Assembly (NCBI GenBank): GCA_965223725.1
Contig: CBDCXE010000005.1
Location: forward strand, 248,001-312,000
Source: CBDCXE01 sp965223725 [NCBI: Nitrospinota bacterium]
GTDB taxonomy: Bacteria > Nitrospinota_A > UBA7883
DNA: 64,000 bases
Direction of reading: 5' to 3'
A model generated the notes under the pieces. It was not told where the DNA came from. It made no database searches and worked only from the letters and a program-made list of their open reading frames with translations. Shown one piece after another: positions 36,713 to 45,309 of this stretch (within the stretch, counting starts at the first letter, position 1; each line of letters begins with the position of its first letter). The position numbers and the translations under genes are program-made.

Positions 36713-36746
36713 AAAAAACCGGCCGTCAATTTACTTGACGACCGGT
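36713..36746 (-). terminator. Intrinsic terminator after aclA
   Basis: On the minus strand the hairpin has arms ACCGG-C/A-CGTCAA (36718-36729 with 36735-36746): 11 pairs and one mismatch, loop of 5. It is followed by six U (A-run 36713-36718 on plus). It starts 31 bases beyond the aclA stop and closes the aclBA transcript. Confidence 0.88.
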
Positions 36747-36777
36747 TGTAAAATCTAAAATTCAAGTCAGGCTGAAG

Positions 36778-38607
36778 CTATTTTCTGTCTGGCACTTCCC
36801 GCTTTCTTTCAACAGCGAAGTTGATCAGATAGTTGAACATCCTGATCAGCCGACCGCCATTGCGTTTCTGGTCGCTCCAGTGGCCGATCATGCCAATGGT
36901 GCGCGCCAGTACGAAAAAGCCGTTGAGCGTATCATCCGGGAACCCAAGGTCCTTGAGGATACAACCCATGCATCCGTCAACGTTCAGGATAAGGTTATCC
37001 TTTTTCCCGGTGGTAACCTTCTCCACTTCAAGGGCATAATCAAGGTGCGGCGAGCGAAGATCCAGCTCTTTCACAGCCTTGATAAGCTCCTTGACGCGCT
37101 TGTCCGGGTTCTTCAACGATTTCACCCTGTGGCCGATACCAGGCACCGGACCCACATTCTTCTTCATGTAAGCCAGGAAACCGGGGATATCGTTCGGGTA
37201 GTTATTCAATCCATAGTTGAAATATTTCGCAGCGTCCGTAACCGCTCCGCCAAACCGTGGACCAATCATGATCAACCCGGCCGCGACCGACTGGGACATA
37301 CCGATGCCAGCGCATGCGGCCATGATAGTGCCGAAGGCGCCAGAGACGCAAGGTCCATGATCCGCCGCCAGCATGATAATGCGTCGGATAATATCCGCTT
37401 CCTTATCATTGATAAGCTTCTTGTTCCACAACAGGCCGATAACGTGTGGTATATCATAGCCCTTATCGATAAGCTCCGACGCCGGGTAACCGCAATAGAG
37501 CGGCTCTTCACCGCGATCATCGGTGATGGTCGATTTGAGCAAAGGCTGCACCATGACATCGCCTGTGCTGATAACCTCTTCGACTTTCCGTGGAAGGTCT
37601 GGCAGTTGCGAAAGAGGAATTTCTTCCTGCTCAACAATCACACCAGTGGCAATCATATCTTCATAGGATTGCTTGATGGCAGAGCCCAGGTCGCCAAAGG
37701 TCGGCGGCACAATTGCGCCCGCTTTTTTCAAGGCTTCACTCTTTGATCGGGCAGAGCCTTCGCCATGGGCGCCTTCCTTGGCGCCAGCGTGGCCAAACTT
37801 CATCCCCTTGGGCAGCGATTCCTGGCAAAAGCCGGAGATCGATGCGATGAGTTTTATCCTGCGTGGCTTCTCGGCGTACCATTCCGCCGCCTGCTCTTCC
37901 AGGTTGCCGCCCATCTCGCCAACGATGATCACAGCCTTGGTTTGCGGATCCTTTTCGAACAGCTCCAAATAAGTGATAAAGTCGGTGCAAGGATAGGAGT
38001 CGCCGCCAATACCGATGGTGGTGGTGATACCGTCCGCGAACTGGCTGACCAGCCACATGATCTCGTTCGACAGGCCGCCCGATTTGGTCAGCACACCGAA
38101 GGAGCCTTGGCGATGCAGCTTGGAGAGCTTCAGGTTGTTATACTCGCCGCCCACAACACCCAGCCGACACTCACCAGCGGACATAATGCCGATGGCGGAT
38201 GGGCCGTTTAACAGTTTGCCAACTTTTTTGGAATGCTTGATCAACAGCTTGGCGTCCTTCTCCGGCACACCTTCCGTGATCATGGATACGAACTGGATCT
38301 TGTCGTTATCCAGCGCGTCCATACAGCCTTGATAGGCCCGGTTGGCGCCGATATAGACCAACACCGTATTCGATTCCGGATGGTTGTCCGTGGCTTCTTG
38401 CAATGTTTTGTAAATCGGTATCGCCAGAAACTGCGAGCCAAACGGTATCTCCGCCGTTTTGCCTGCGTCCGGCGGATATACGAACGCTGTCACATTGAAG
38501 TCGAGCTTGCACAGATGCGAAAACTCCGCCATTCGTTTTGCAGCGTTCACTCCGGCCACGCCGCCCATGATTACAACTTTTGATTCTTTACTTGCTACAA
38601 TGCTCAT
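36778..38607 (-). CDS. aclA: ATP-citrate lyase large (alpha) subunit AclA
   Basis: A 609-residue subunit. The N-terminal succinyl-CoA-synthetase-like part (1-330) has the CoA-binding GGVAGVNAAKRMAEF, TKSGGLSNEIMW and the phosphohistidine loop FGHAGAKEGAHGEGS. The C-terminal citrate-synthase-like part has GPCVSGAFGTIMAACAG, GPRFGGAVTDAAKYF and PGIGHRVKSLKNPDKRV. With AclB it cleaves citrate with ATP and CoA to acetyl-CoA and oxaloacetate, the key step of the reductive TCA cycle. The size and the two-gene layout are those of Chlorobium-type ACL, not the fused eukaryotic enzyme. It starts two bases after the aclB stop. Confidence 0.95.
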   Translation of the reverse strand: MSIVASKESKVVIMGGVAGVNAAKRMAEFSHLCKLDFNVTAFVYPPDAGKTAEIPFGSQFLAIPIYKTLQEATDNHPESNTVLVYIGANRAYQGCMDALDNDKIQFVSMITEGVPEKDAKLLIKHSKKVGKLLNGPSAIGIMSAGECRLGVVGGEYNNLKLSKLHRQGSFGVLTKSGGLSNEIMWLVSQFADGITTTIGIGGDSYPCTDFITYLELFEKDPQTKAVIIVGEMGGNLEEQAAEWYAEKPRRIKLIASISGFCQESLPKGMKFGHAGAKEGAHGEGSARSKSEALKKAGAIVPPTFGDLGSAIKQSYEDMIATGVIVEQEEIPLSQLPDLPRKVEEVISTGDVMVQPLLKSTITDDRGEEPLYCGYPASELIDKGYDIPHVIGLLWNKKLINDKEADIIRRIIMLAADHGPCVSGAFGTIMAACAGIGMSQSVAAGLIMIGPRFGGAVTDAAKYFNYGLNNYPNDIPGFLAYMKKNVGPVPGIGHRVKSLKNPDKRVKELIKAVKELDLRSPHLDYALEVEKVTTGKKDNLILNVDGCMGCILKDLGFPDDTLNGFFVLARTIGMIGHWSDQKRNGGRLIRMFNYLINFAVERKREVPDRK

Positions 38608-38609
38608 TT

Positions 38610-39815
38610 CTAGTTGTCCTCCCCTTTCAATGCGAACTTCACGATGTCGGTAAGGGGTGTATACCGGTCATAAACGTGAATATCGAAGCCTTCGTCGGAA
38701 AGCTTTCTCATAAAGTCCAGACCCACGGCCTCGTTTGGCCCGCCACGGCGGACCCAGATTTTTACACCGTCCATCTTGCCCTGCTCCTTCGCTTTCCTGA
38801 ACCCGGCTATGATACCGGTGAATGTGGCTTTGACATCGGTGAAGTTGGCGATGGCGCCGCCCACGATAATATGCTTGATGCCGGGCAGTGAACAAATTTT
38901 GTCAGTCAAGGCTTCCACAGCCCAGGAGGGTGGATCACCAGAGTATTCTGAATAGTTGGCCAGAGTAGAACCCATGGCAATAACAGCGTCGGAGTAGAAA
39001 ACCGAGGCGCCGCCGCCAGCAGGCAACATGGCCACTTCGCCGCCTGGTATTTCGATCAGTTTCACAGAGCCTTTAACCCTGCTGTCTATCTCCATTATCT
39101 GTTTCTCATCTTCTGTATAAGCCCTGCCAAACTCCGGCGCGAACGAAAAGTTCCAGTCCGCATGGCGGAACCGGGCGTCGCCATCGAGCATAACCACTGC
39201 GTCCAGCGCGCACAGTTTGCCGTCGTTCGGGTTGATGATCAGCGGGTTGATCTCCATATAGGAGCCATCCTCGTTGTCGTAACATTCATAGAGCCGGTGC
39301 GCGAACTTGTTCATTTTTCCCACCAGTTCGCCGTCGAACCCGGCTGCTTTCGCGCAAGCGTCCAGCTGCTCATCGGTCGGTTTTTCACCAACCTCTACGA
39401 ATGTTTTGCTTACTTTTTCCCAGTTTTCCTCGACTTCGATACCGCCAAATTTAGCCATGAAAATCTCCGCCCCATCGCGGGTAGACTTTACGGCAAGGTA
39501 GTATTCATCATCGTGTGACAGCATCTCAGCGATAATAACCTGAGAGATGATCAACCCCTGGACCTCTTTATTCAGGATTTCTTTTGCCGCGGCAATAGCC
39601 TGATCGATATCCAGATCTACTTTTACCAAACCCAGTTTGAACCTGGACCCGATAGCTTCATGCGCTTTTACAACCATTTTGCATTCACGCATCCATTGAT
39701 TTGACTGAACCAGAGATTCGATCTGATCTGTAGTGGAAACAACAACGTGCCTGGGCGTTCTTATACCCCACTTGTTGAACAGTTCCATTCCCGGCCCTTC
39801 GAGCACCTTGGCCAT
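38610..39815 (-). CDS. aclB: ATP-citrate lyase small (beta) subunit AclB
   Basis: A 401-residue ATP-grasp subunit: MAKVLEGPGMELFNKWGIRT at the start, then KMVVKAHEAIGSRFKLGLVK, MEINPLIINPNDGKLCALDA and the CoA-ligase-like AMLPAGGGASVFYSDAVI with LPGIKHIIVGGAIANFTD. ATG 39815 is chosen because GGAGG lies just before it; an upstream start at 39878 has no such site. It precedes aclA in one operon and supplies the ATP-binding half of the enzyme. Confidence 0.95.
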   Translation of the reverse strand: MAKVLEGPGMELFNKWGIRTPRHVVVSTTDQIESLVQSNQWMRECKMVVKAHEAIGSRFKLGLVKVDLDIDQAIAAAKEILNKEVQGLIISQVIIAEMLSHDDEYYLAVKSTRDGAEIFMAKFGGIEVEENWEKVSKTFVEVGEKPTDEQLDACAKAAGFDGELVGKMNKFAHRLYECYDNEDGSYMEINPLIINPNDGKLCALDAVVMLDGDARFRHADWNFSFAPEFGRAYTEDEKQIMEIDSRVKGSVKLIEIPGGEVAMLPAGGGASVFYSDAVIAMGSTLANYSEYSGDPPSWAVEALTDKICSLPGIKHIIVGGAIANFTDVKATFTGIIAGFRKAKEQGKMDGVKIWVRRGGPNEAVGLDFMRKLSDEGFDIHVYDRYTPLTDIVKFALKGEDN

Positions 39816-39879
39816 GGTTTTTCCTCCATCTAAGGCATGAACTAAAAATTCAGGCAAACCGAAAACAGGTTTACCCAAT

Positions 39880-39902
39880 AAAAAAAGCGGCGCCTAAGCC
39901 GC
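39880..39902 (-). terminator. Terminator-like hairpin in the aclB leader
   Basis: On the minus strand GCGGC and GCCGC (39898-39902 and 39887-39891 on plus) form a five-pair stem with a six-base loop, followed at once by seven U. It ends 65 bases upstream of the aclB start and points toward it. It could be an attenuator of aclBA or the end of a small RNA. Confidence 0.55.
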
Positions 39903-40112
39903 GATCATCCCATCATTTTCTTTATGGTAAAAATGGGAAAACAATTAACTTCTTCCGGTCGATATGAGCAGAAAAAGCCCTTCAATCCTTTTCTTATAGC
40001 ATATCAACAAAGGCAATTGAAAATATATGATTCGCGCCGAAAAGTCAACTTTTCTTTCAAATCGTTCCGATTTATTGTGCCATTGTCGATTTATTTGATA
40101 TTATTCATATGC

Positions 40113-40135
40113 AGGGTGAGAGCACCCTTTTGTTT
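40113..40135 (+). terminator. Terminator-like hairpin in intergenic region
   Basis: AGGGTG (40113-40118) pairs with CACCCT (40123-40128) over an AGAG tetraloop, followed by TTTGTTT. It has the form of an intrinsic terminator on the plus strand although no plus-strand gene ends here. A short unannotated RNA could end at it. Confidence 0.45.
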
Positions 40136-40359
40136 GAAAATCAATGATATTGCTAGACATCAATATGGTGGCGCCTTTTTTGATGTGGGTATTCAGGATT
40201 GATAGAAAAGATTTCCGACAAAGCAAAGGGCGAATATAAAGGCTATTAATATATGCAGATTGCTTGGTCAAAATATAAGCGTGAGTTACCCGGATGTAAA
40301 TGCCACCGAAGCAAGTACAGTAAACTTTGGATCCTCTTTGACACTTCCCAGGTATAACC

Positions 40360-41709
40360 ATGGATGAATTCGGATCTTTAAATAATGGTCGATACAAAAT
40401 AGTCAGCCTGATCGGTAAAGGCTCCATGGGCGTTGTTTATAAAGCCTATGATACAGCGCTGGAGCGGGTTGTGGCCGTAAAAACCATAAGCGCCAATTTC
40501 CGGTCGGAAATTTTTGGCGCGCATGAATTTTGGGATGTGCTGCAGCGTGAAGCCAAAATAGCCAGCAGCTTGGGGCACCCGAACATCACTGCCATACATG
40601 ATATAGGCAGCGACAAGGGTACCCATTTCTTCATTATGGAATTTGTGGAAGGATTTACCATAGAGAGCATCAATAGAAATAAAACAATGATGCTGACGTT
40701 GACCGAGAAATTGAAAATTCTGGCTACCCTGGCCAAAACATTACAATTTGCGCATATGCGGTCTGTTGTTCACAGAGATATAAAACCGGACAATATTATG
40801 ATCCAGTCGGACAAAGAGCCAAAGATCATGGATTTTGGTATCGCGAAATTTCAGACCGGTAAAATGTTGAGCGAATCCAAGGAAGAGAGGCTTTTTGGAA
40901 GCCCTGCATATATGTCGCCAGAGCAAATCAAGGAAGAGCAAGTAGATTATAAAACGGATATATACAGCCTGGGAGTTCTTGCATATGAATTCCTGACGTT
41001 AAAACGACCTTTCCCATCGAAAGTTTTGCAAACGGTGCTGTTGGAAATATTAAACAACGAGGCGCCACCGGCCTCATCTGCAAACCCTGATCTGCCCCGG
41101 GAAATCGATAAAATCCTGGGAAAGGCTTTGCAAAAGGAGAAAGAGAAACGTTTTAACTCCGCTGGTCAATTTTCTGACGCTATTGAACTGTTGCTTAACA
41201 AACTGGGTGACGCGGCAGATCGTGGTGTATATGGCGATGATGTAGCCAACAAATCAAAAGTATTCGCCGCGCTGAAACAGAACTATTTTTTCTTCGCCGA
41301 GTTCGATGACAACGAAATTGTGGAAATCTTCAAGCTGTCGCTCAAAGAAGAGTATCTGGCAAACCAGGTTATATTCAGAAAAGGTGAGCTTGGCGATAAA
41401 ATGTATATCATCATGAGCGGGAGGGTCAAACTGACCCAATATGATCAGGATGGCAGGGAAACCGTGATGATGACCAGAGGGGAAGGCGAGTGCTTTGGTG
41501 AAATGGCGATTATCGATAATTCACCACGGTCGGCCTCTGCTGTAGCTTTGGAAGAGACTGTAGTTGTTTCGATCAATGAAATAATATTGAGAGTAACACG
41601 CCCTGAGATATGTGTGAAGCTGTATAGAAATCTGGCCGCTGTCCTCACCGAGAAGCTCCGGCAATCCAGCAAACGGATATGGGACTTGGAACATAGCAGA
41701 CGGTCGTAG
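40360..41709 (+). CDS. Ser/Thr protein kinase with C-terminal cyclic-nucleotide-binding domain
   Basis: A 449-residue cytoplasmic protein. The kinase domain (10-275) is complete: GKGSMGVVYKAYD P-loop, catalytic Lys in VVAVKTI, HRDIKPDNIM catalytic loop, DFGIAK, and GSPAYMSPEQ. From about residue 310 a CRP-like cyclic-nucleotide-binding domain follows (IFRKGELGDKMYIIMSGRVK, then the phosphate-binding cassette FGEMAIIDNSPRSASA with its Glu and Arg). There is no membrane segment or DNA-binding helix-turn-helix. A cAMP/cGMP-type ligand could control the kinase. It is not linked to a clear substrate. Confidence 0.92.
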   Translation: MDEFGSLNNGRYKIVSLIGKGSMGVVYKAYDTALERVVAVKTISANFRSEIFGAHEFWDVLQREAKIASSLGHPNITAIHDIGSDKGTHFFIMEFVEGFTIESINRNKTMMLTLTEKLKILATLAKTLQFAHMRSVVHRDIKPDNIMIQSDKEPKIMDFGIAKFQTGKMLSESKEERLFGSPAYMSPEQIKEEQVDYKTDIYSLGVLAYEFLTLKRPFPSKVLQTVLLEILNNEAPPASSANPDLPREIDKILGKALQKEKEKRFNSAGQFSDAIELLLNKLGDAADRGVYGDDVANKSKVFAALKQNYFFFAEFDDNEIVEIFKLSLKEEYLANQVIFRKGELGDKMYIIMSGRVKLTQYDQDGRETVMMTRGEGECFGEMAIIDNSPRSASAVALEETVVVSINEIILRVTRPEICVKLYRNLAAVLTEKLRQSSKRIWDLEHSRRS

Positions 41710-41753
41710 ACTGATTTGAATGTTCTTTCACATCTATAGCAAATAAGGTAAAG

Positions 41754-41993
41754 ATGATGAGACTAATTCTTGGTTTAGCTGTGGTTTCGGCCATTGTTTT
41801 GCTGGCAAAATCGATAATAAACAGTATTGCCGGTTCGCCTGAAAAAGCGGAAGGGGAGGGTGTATACGATATGGTTAAAGACCCGGTCTGTGGCAAATTT
41901 ATTCCAATGGAATCGGCGGTTGCGAAAAATATTGGCGAAGCGACCCGGTTCTATTGTAGCGACGCCTGCGCATTGAAGGATAACCGAGGTTGA
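41754..41993 (+). CDS. Small membrane-anchored YHS-domain protein
   Basis: A 79-residue protein. One N-terminal helix (about 3-20) anchors it, and a YHS-type metal-binding domain follows: VKDPVCGKFIP, then ATRFYCSDACALKD. Cys residues in DPVCGK and FYCSDAC suggest a copper or zinc site, as in TRASH/YHS domains. It lies 44 bp after the kinase gene and just before the molybdopterin gene. Role is unknown; metal sensing or delivery is a guess. Confidence 0.75.
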   Translation: MMRLILGLAVVSAIVLLAKSIINSIAGSPEKAEGEGVYDMVKDPVCGKFIPMESAVAKNIGEATRFYCSDACALKDNRG

Positions 41994-42014
41994 TTACAAA
42001 AGGAGAGTTTTTTG

Positions 42015-42551
42015 ATGATTCAGCAACTTTCTATCGCCTTGCTGGTGATCAGCGACAGAGCAAGCACAGGCGAGCGTGGAGATAAATGCGAGCCTGCAAT
42101 ACGAGGCTTTATCGAAGAGCGTGGATATAGCGTAAACCACACATCCATAGTCGCCGACGAGACCGACCAGATCCAAGCCGCCATCACTAAATGGGCCGAC
42201 CAGACCAGGGTCGATTTGATATTAACAGCGGGTGGCACCGGGCTGTCACCCAGGGATATAACCCCGGAAGCGACCAGAAGCTTGCTGGATAGAGATATCC
42301 CCGGTATACCAGAGGCGATGCGGTCAGCCTCGATGAAGATCACTCCATATGCCATGCTCTCCCGGGGGCTGGCAGGGCTCAGGAAAAACTCGATGATCGT
42401 TAACCTGCCCGGCAGCCCGAAAGCAGCGGTGGAGAACCTGGCAACAGTGTTCGACGCTCTTATGCATGGTGTGGCCAAGGCCCAGGGCGATCCTTCAGAT
42501 TGCAAACCATTGGCGGCTCAGCCAGAGCATAGCAAACCAAGTACATCTTAA
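42015..42551 (+). CDS. moaB: Molybdopterin biosynthesis protein MoaB/Mog
   Basis: A 178-residue MoCF-domain protein that adenylates molybdopterin before metal insertion. Motifs: LVISDRASTGERGDKCEP, LILTAGGTGLSPRDITPEAT (the conserved TxGGTG...D nucleotide-binding loop) and IVNLPGSPKAAVENL. AGGAGAG at the right spacing supports ATG 42015 over the TTG three bases before. It would supply cofactor for the molybdo/tungsto-enzymes at 21-26 kb. MoaB and Mog are too similar to separate here. Confidence 0.9.
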   Translation: MIQQLSIALLVISDRASTGERGDKCEPAIRGFIEERGYSVNHTSIVADETDQIQAAITKWADQTRVDLILTAGGTGLSPRDITPEATRSLLDRDIPGIPEAMRSASMKITPYAMLSRGLAGLRKNSMIVNLPGSPKAAVENLATVFDALMHGVAKAQGDPSDCKPLAAQPEHSKPSTS

Positions 42552-42638
42552 ATCCGGTTTGTTGAATCTTACGGTAACTGGTAGACTACAACTGATTTCA
42601 AGAAAGCTCATAATTGATTAAAGTCAGGAGGTATTCTG

Positions 42639-43271
42639 GTGGCGTTGGTAGTTCGGCTCAATGAAAGAGAAATAGAGGTCGACCTTGCCGTTGCATCCAA
42701 TCTTTCCGAACTGGTGGAGGAGGTCGCCAAAGAGCATTTTGGCGATCGGGAGATTGTATCCGGGCTAAGTGTGAACGGTAAAGCTGTGGAAGTTGATGAG
42801 ATAGACGAGACAGGCAAAATGGCTGTGTCAAAAATCAATGAGTTGCATATTTCCAGCATCAATGATCCAGCGCAAGAGGCGATCGAGCTGTTGCGACACA
42901 TGGGTTCTTATTTAAAAAGCTTCTCAGAGGGCGCAGAGGCTGTTGCGGCGCGGTTTCGATCTGGTGATCCTGGCAAAGCCAACGAAGTGTTGACGCAGGC
43001 TATCGACGGAATCAAGGCTTTTATCGAGCTGCTTAATAGTGTTCAGCTTTTGACCAGGTCCGACCTTACTCATCTTAAATCGGCGGGTGAAAGCTATGCC
43101 TCGAAGGAAGAAGCCCTGCTGGAAACAACCACAAAAATGATCACGGATCAGAAAAATCAGGACTGGATATCTGTGGCGGACACACTGGAGTATGAAATGG
43201 GCCCCTTGATGAAAGATTGGAGCGCTATTATCCCGCTGATAGAAAACGAAGTGGCGAAAGTGGACAATTGA
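42639..43271 (+). CDS. Unknown protein with ubiquitin-like N-terminus and helical C-terminus
   Basis: A 210-residue cytoplasmic protein started by GTG with AGGAGG upstream. Residues 1-75 (VVRLNEREIEVDLAVASNLS, GLSVNGKAVEVDEID) look like a small beta-grasp or similar beta domain; the rest is helical (EAIELLRHMGSYLKSFSEGA). No conserved catalytic motif is seen and I do not recognise a family. It stands between moaB and a lipoprotein gene. Confidence 0.65.
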   Translation: MALVVRLNEREIEVDLAVASNLSELVEEVAKEHFGDREIVSGLSVNGKAVEVDEIDETGKMAVSKINELHISSINDPAQEAIELLRHMGSYLKSFSEGAEAVAARFRSGDPGKANEVLTQAIDGIKAFIELLNSVQLLTRSDLTHLKSAGESYASKEEALLETTTKMITDQKNQDWISVADTLEYEMGPLMKDWSAIIPLIENEVAKVDN

Positions 43272-43358
43272 CGCATGCTCGTTTATTGCCAGTGGCGCCG
43301 CGATCTGTTATAACCAGTTCTGGCGATAACCTGTGATTTTTTTGGAGGAACGCTTGCG

Positions 43359-43946
43359 TTGAAACTAAACAAGATATTCATTATACCTGCCATCATTTTT
43401 ACAATATTCGTGGCCGGGTGCAAAAGTGGTGATTCACGGTCCAGCTATGACCTTTTCGAGCATCCGCTGGACGATGTTGTGGATGAATGGACACGCAGCA
43501 GCAAGGTGTATAACCAGTTGGATACAGCTATTATAGTTGATGTTATTTATAACAGCCAGCAACTTCGACAGGCTTGGGTGGCCGAGTCGGCGATGAGCCA
43601 GGAGCTGAGCTCAGACGAGGAGAGTGAGCTTCTGCAAAAAGAGTTGACTGAAGAGAAATCAGTCGCCCAGTTTTACCTGGCGTTCTATACCGCCTACCGA
43701 AAGTGGAACAACCTTGACGACATTGAGAGTGATTGGAAAATATTTCTGGATACAGCAAATGGTCCGGTAGGCCCGGTGTCGATAACGGAGGTCAAACCCG
43801 ACACGTTGCCGTGGCAAAGCAATCTGCCGTTTCGCACAACATTTCGGACCATTTACAAGGTCGATTTCCCCAGAGAGCAAGCAGGCGACGGACCACACAA
43901 ACTGGTGATCTCCAGCTTGCTGGGCAAAGCAGAGCTTGAATGGTAG
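43359..43946 (+). CDS. Predicted lipoprotein, unknown
   Basis: A 195-residue protein starting with TTG after GGAGG. The signal peptide KLNKIFIIPAIIFTIFVAGC carries a lipobox VAGC, so the mature protein is lipid-anchored. The mature part (YDLFEHPLDDVVDEWTRSSK, QFYLAFYTAYRKWNNLDDIE) has no family I recognise. The end PHKLVISSLLGKAELEW looks complete. It is followed after 50 bp by rimO, probably by chance. Confidence 0.7.
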   Translation: MKLNKIFIIPAIIFTIFVAGCKSGDSRSSYDLFEHPLDDVVDEWTRSSKVYNQLDTAIIVDVIYNSQQLRQAWVAESAMSQELSSDEESELLQKELTEEKSVAQFYLAFYTAYRKWNNLDDIESDWKIFLDTANGPVGPVSITEVKPDTLPWQSNLPFRTTFRTIYKVDFPREQAGDGPHKLVISSLLGKAELEW

Positions 43947-43996
43947 CGAGGCAGGCTAACATTAAATCTGACCTGGCCTGATCGAACAATCGTGTG

Positions 43997-45298
43997 ATGG
44001 GACCTTCGATATACATGATAACGTTGGGCTGCCCCAAGAACCGGGTAGATTCCGAGCAAGCGTTATGGCAGCTGCAAGAGAGCGGCGCAGACCTGACCAC
44101 CGATGAATCTGCGGCAGATATCCTGCTGGTAAACACTTGTGGGTTTATTGAGTCGGCCAAGGAAGAATCAATCGATACAATCCTGGAACTGGCCCAGATG
44201 AAACGAGCAAGGCCAGATGTGAAGCTGGCGGTTATGGGCTGCCTGTCGGGGCGGTATAAAAGCGAGCTGATGGCGGTTATTCCGGAGATTGATCACATTT
44301 TTGGTGTGGCGGATTTCAAATCCATCGTACAGCAGCTGACCCCGGTTGCAAATAACAACTTAACTGACCCGGATGGTTACCGGCGTGTGCTTACATCTTT
44401 GCCTCACACGGCGTATCTGAAGATTGCTGAGGGATGCTCAAACAACTGCAGCTTCTGCGTTATTCCCCAAATACGCGGGCCATTTATAAGCAGAAAGCCT
44501 GAAGATATTTTGTCCGAAGCAAGAATGCTGGTGGATATGGGAGCAAAAGAGCTTATATTGGTGGCGCAGGATACAACCCTGTATGGCGCTGATCTTAAAA
44601 TCGACAATGGCCTGTCGACCCTGCTGGAGCAACTAGCGGAAATAGAAAACCTGGATTGGATCAGGGTGATGTATATGTACCCAAAGCTTGTTACCACAAG
44701 ATTGCTCCGCTCATTTAGTAAGGTTGAAAAGGTGGCGCCATACTTTGATATTCCGTTTCAGCATGCCTCTGATAAAATCTTGCGATCCATGGGTAGGCCG
44801 GAAGATAATAAATATATAAGAAACCTGATTGACAGAATCAAAACAACGGTACCCGGCGCCGCCTTGCGCACATCGTTTATAATCGGGTTTCCGGGAGAAA
44901 CAGAAGACGACTTTTTGACGTTGCAAAACCTGGCAGAGGATGTTCAATTTGATCATTTGGGTGTGTTCGAATATTCTGCAGAGGAAGGGTCTGGGGCGTA
45001 TAATCTTGGTGATAGACCAGAAAACGGTATAGTGAAACAACGGGTCGATACTCTGATGAACAGACAGCGGGAGATATCTACTGAAAGATTAAAAGCGAAA
45101 ATTGGGAAAGTGATCGATGTGATGATCGATGGCTTTAATGAAGATGAAAACCTGCTAGTTGGCCGGGAAATAACGCAGGCGCCAGAGATCGATGGCTCTG
45201 TGATTCTGGACTCTCTGGAAGGGCAGGCGGGCGCTATCGTAAAAGTGAAAGTCACAGGATCCACTGATTATGACCTGATAGCGAAACCGATTGGCTGA
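43997..45298 (+). CDS. rimO: Ribosomal protein S12 methylthiotransferase RimO
   Basis: A 433-residue radical-SAM enzyme that methylthiolates Asp89 of ribosomal protein S12. The MTTase N-domain has LGCPKNRVDSEQ, VNTCGFIESAKEESID and MGCLSGRY with the three cluster Cys. The radical-SAM motif is EGCSNNCSFCVIPQIRGP, and a C-terminal TRAM domain (about 370-433) follows. The C-x3-C-x2-C motif and the CGFI sequence distinguish RimO from MiaB. cutA follows after 11 bp, in the same operon. Confidence 0.96.
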   Translation: MGPSIYMITLGCPKNRVDSEQALWQLQESGADLTTDESAADILLVNTCGFIESAKEESIDTILELAQMKRARPDVKLAVMGCLSGRYKSELMAVIPEIDHIFGVADFKSIVQQLTPVANNNLTDPDGYRRVLTSLPHTAYLKIAEGCSNNCSFCVIPQIRGPFISRKPEDILSEARMLVDMGAKELILVAQDTTLYGADLKIDNGLSTLLEQLAEIENLDWIRVMYMYPKLVTTRLLRSFSKVEKVAPYFDIPFQHASDKILRSMGRPEDNKYIRNLIDRIKTTVPGAALRTSFIIGFPGETEDDFLTLQNLAEDVQFDHLGVFEYSAEEGSGAYNLGDRPENGIVKQRVDTLMNRQREISTERLKAKIGKVIDVMIDGFNEDENLLVGREITQAPEIDGSVILDSLEGQAGAIVKVKVTGSTDYDLIAKPIG

Positions 45299-45309
45299 TA
45301 GAGATACTT

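Larger units (their letters stand above)
39816..40359. other. Long intergenic/leader region between aclB and the kinase gene
   Basis: No convincing protein gene is seen in these 544 bases between two divergent transcripts. A 92-codon plus-strand frame at 39924-40202 lacks a Shine-Dalgarno and family features. Two hairpins with U-runs are present, one on each strand, and are listed separately. The region must hold the promoters of aclBA and of the protein kinase. Confidence 0.6.

Noticed and set aside
39924-40202. 92-codon plus-strand frame upstream of the kinase
   Set aside because: No Shine-Dalgarno, no family pattern, and it runs through a terminator-like hairpin; likely chance.
39816-40359. 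Known riboswitch (for example c-di-GMP, cobalamin or THF type) in the aclB leader
   Set aside because: I looked for the conserved core motifs on both strands and did not find them; only unassigned hairpins remain.
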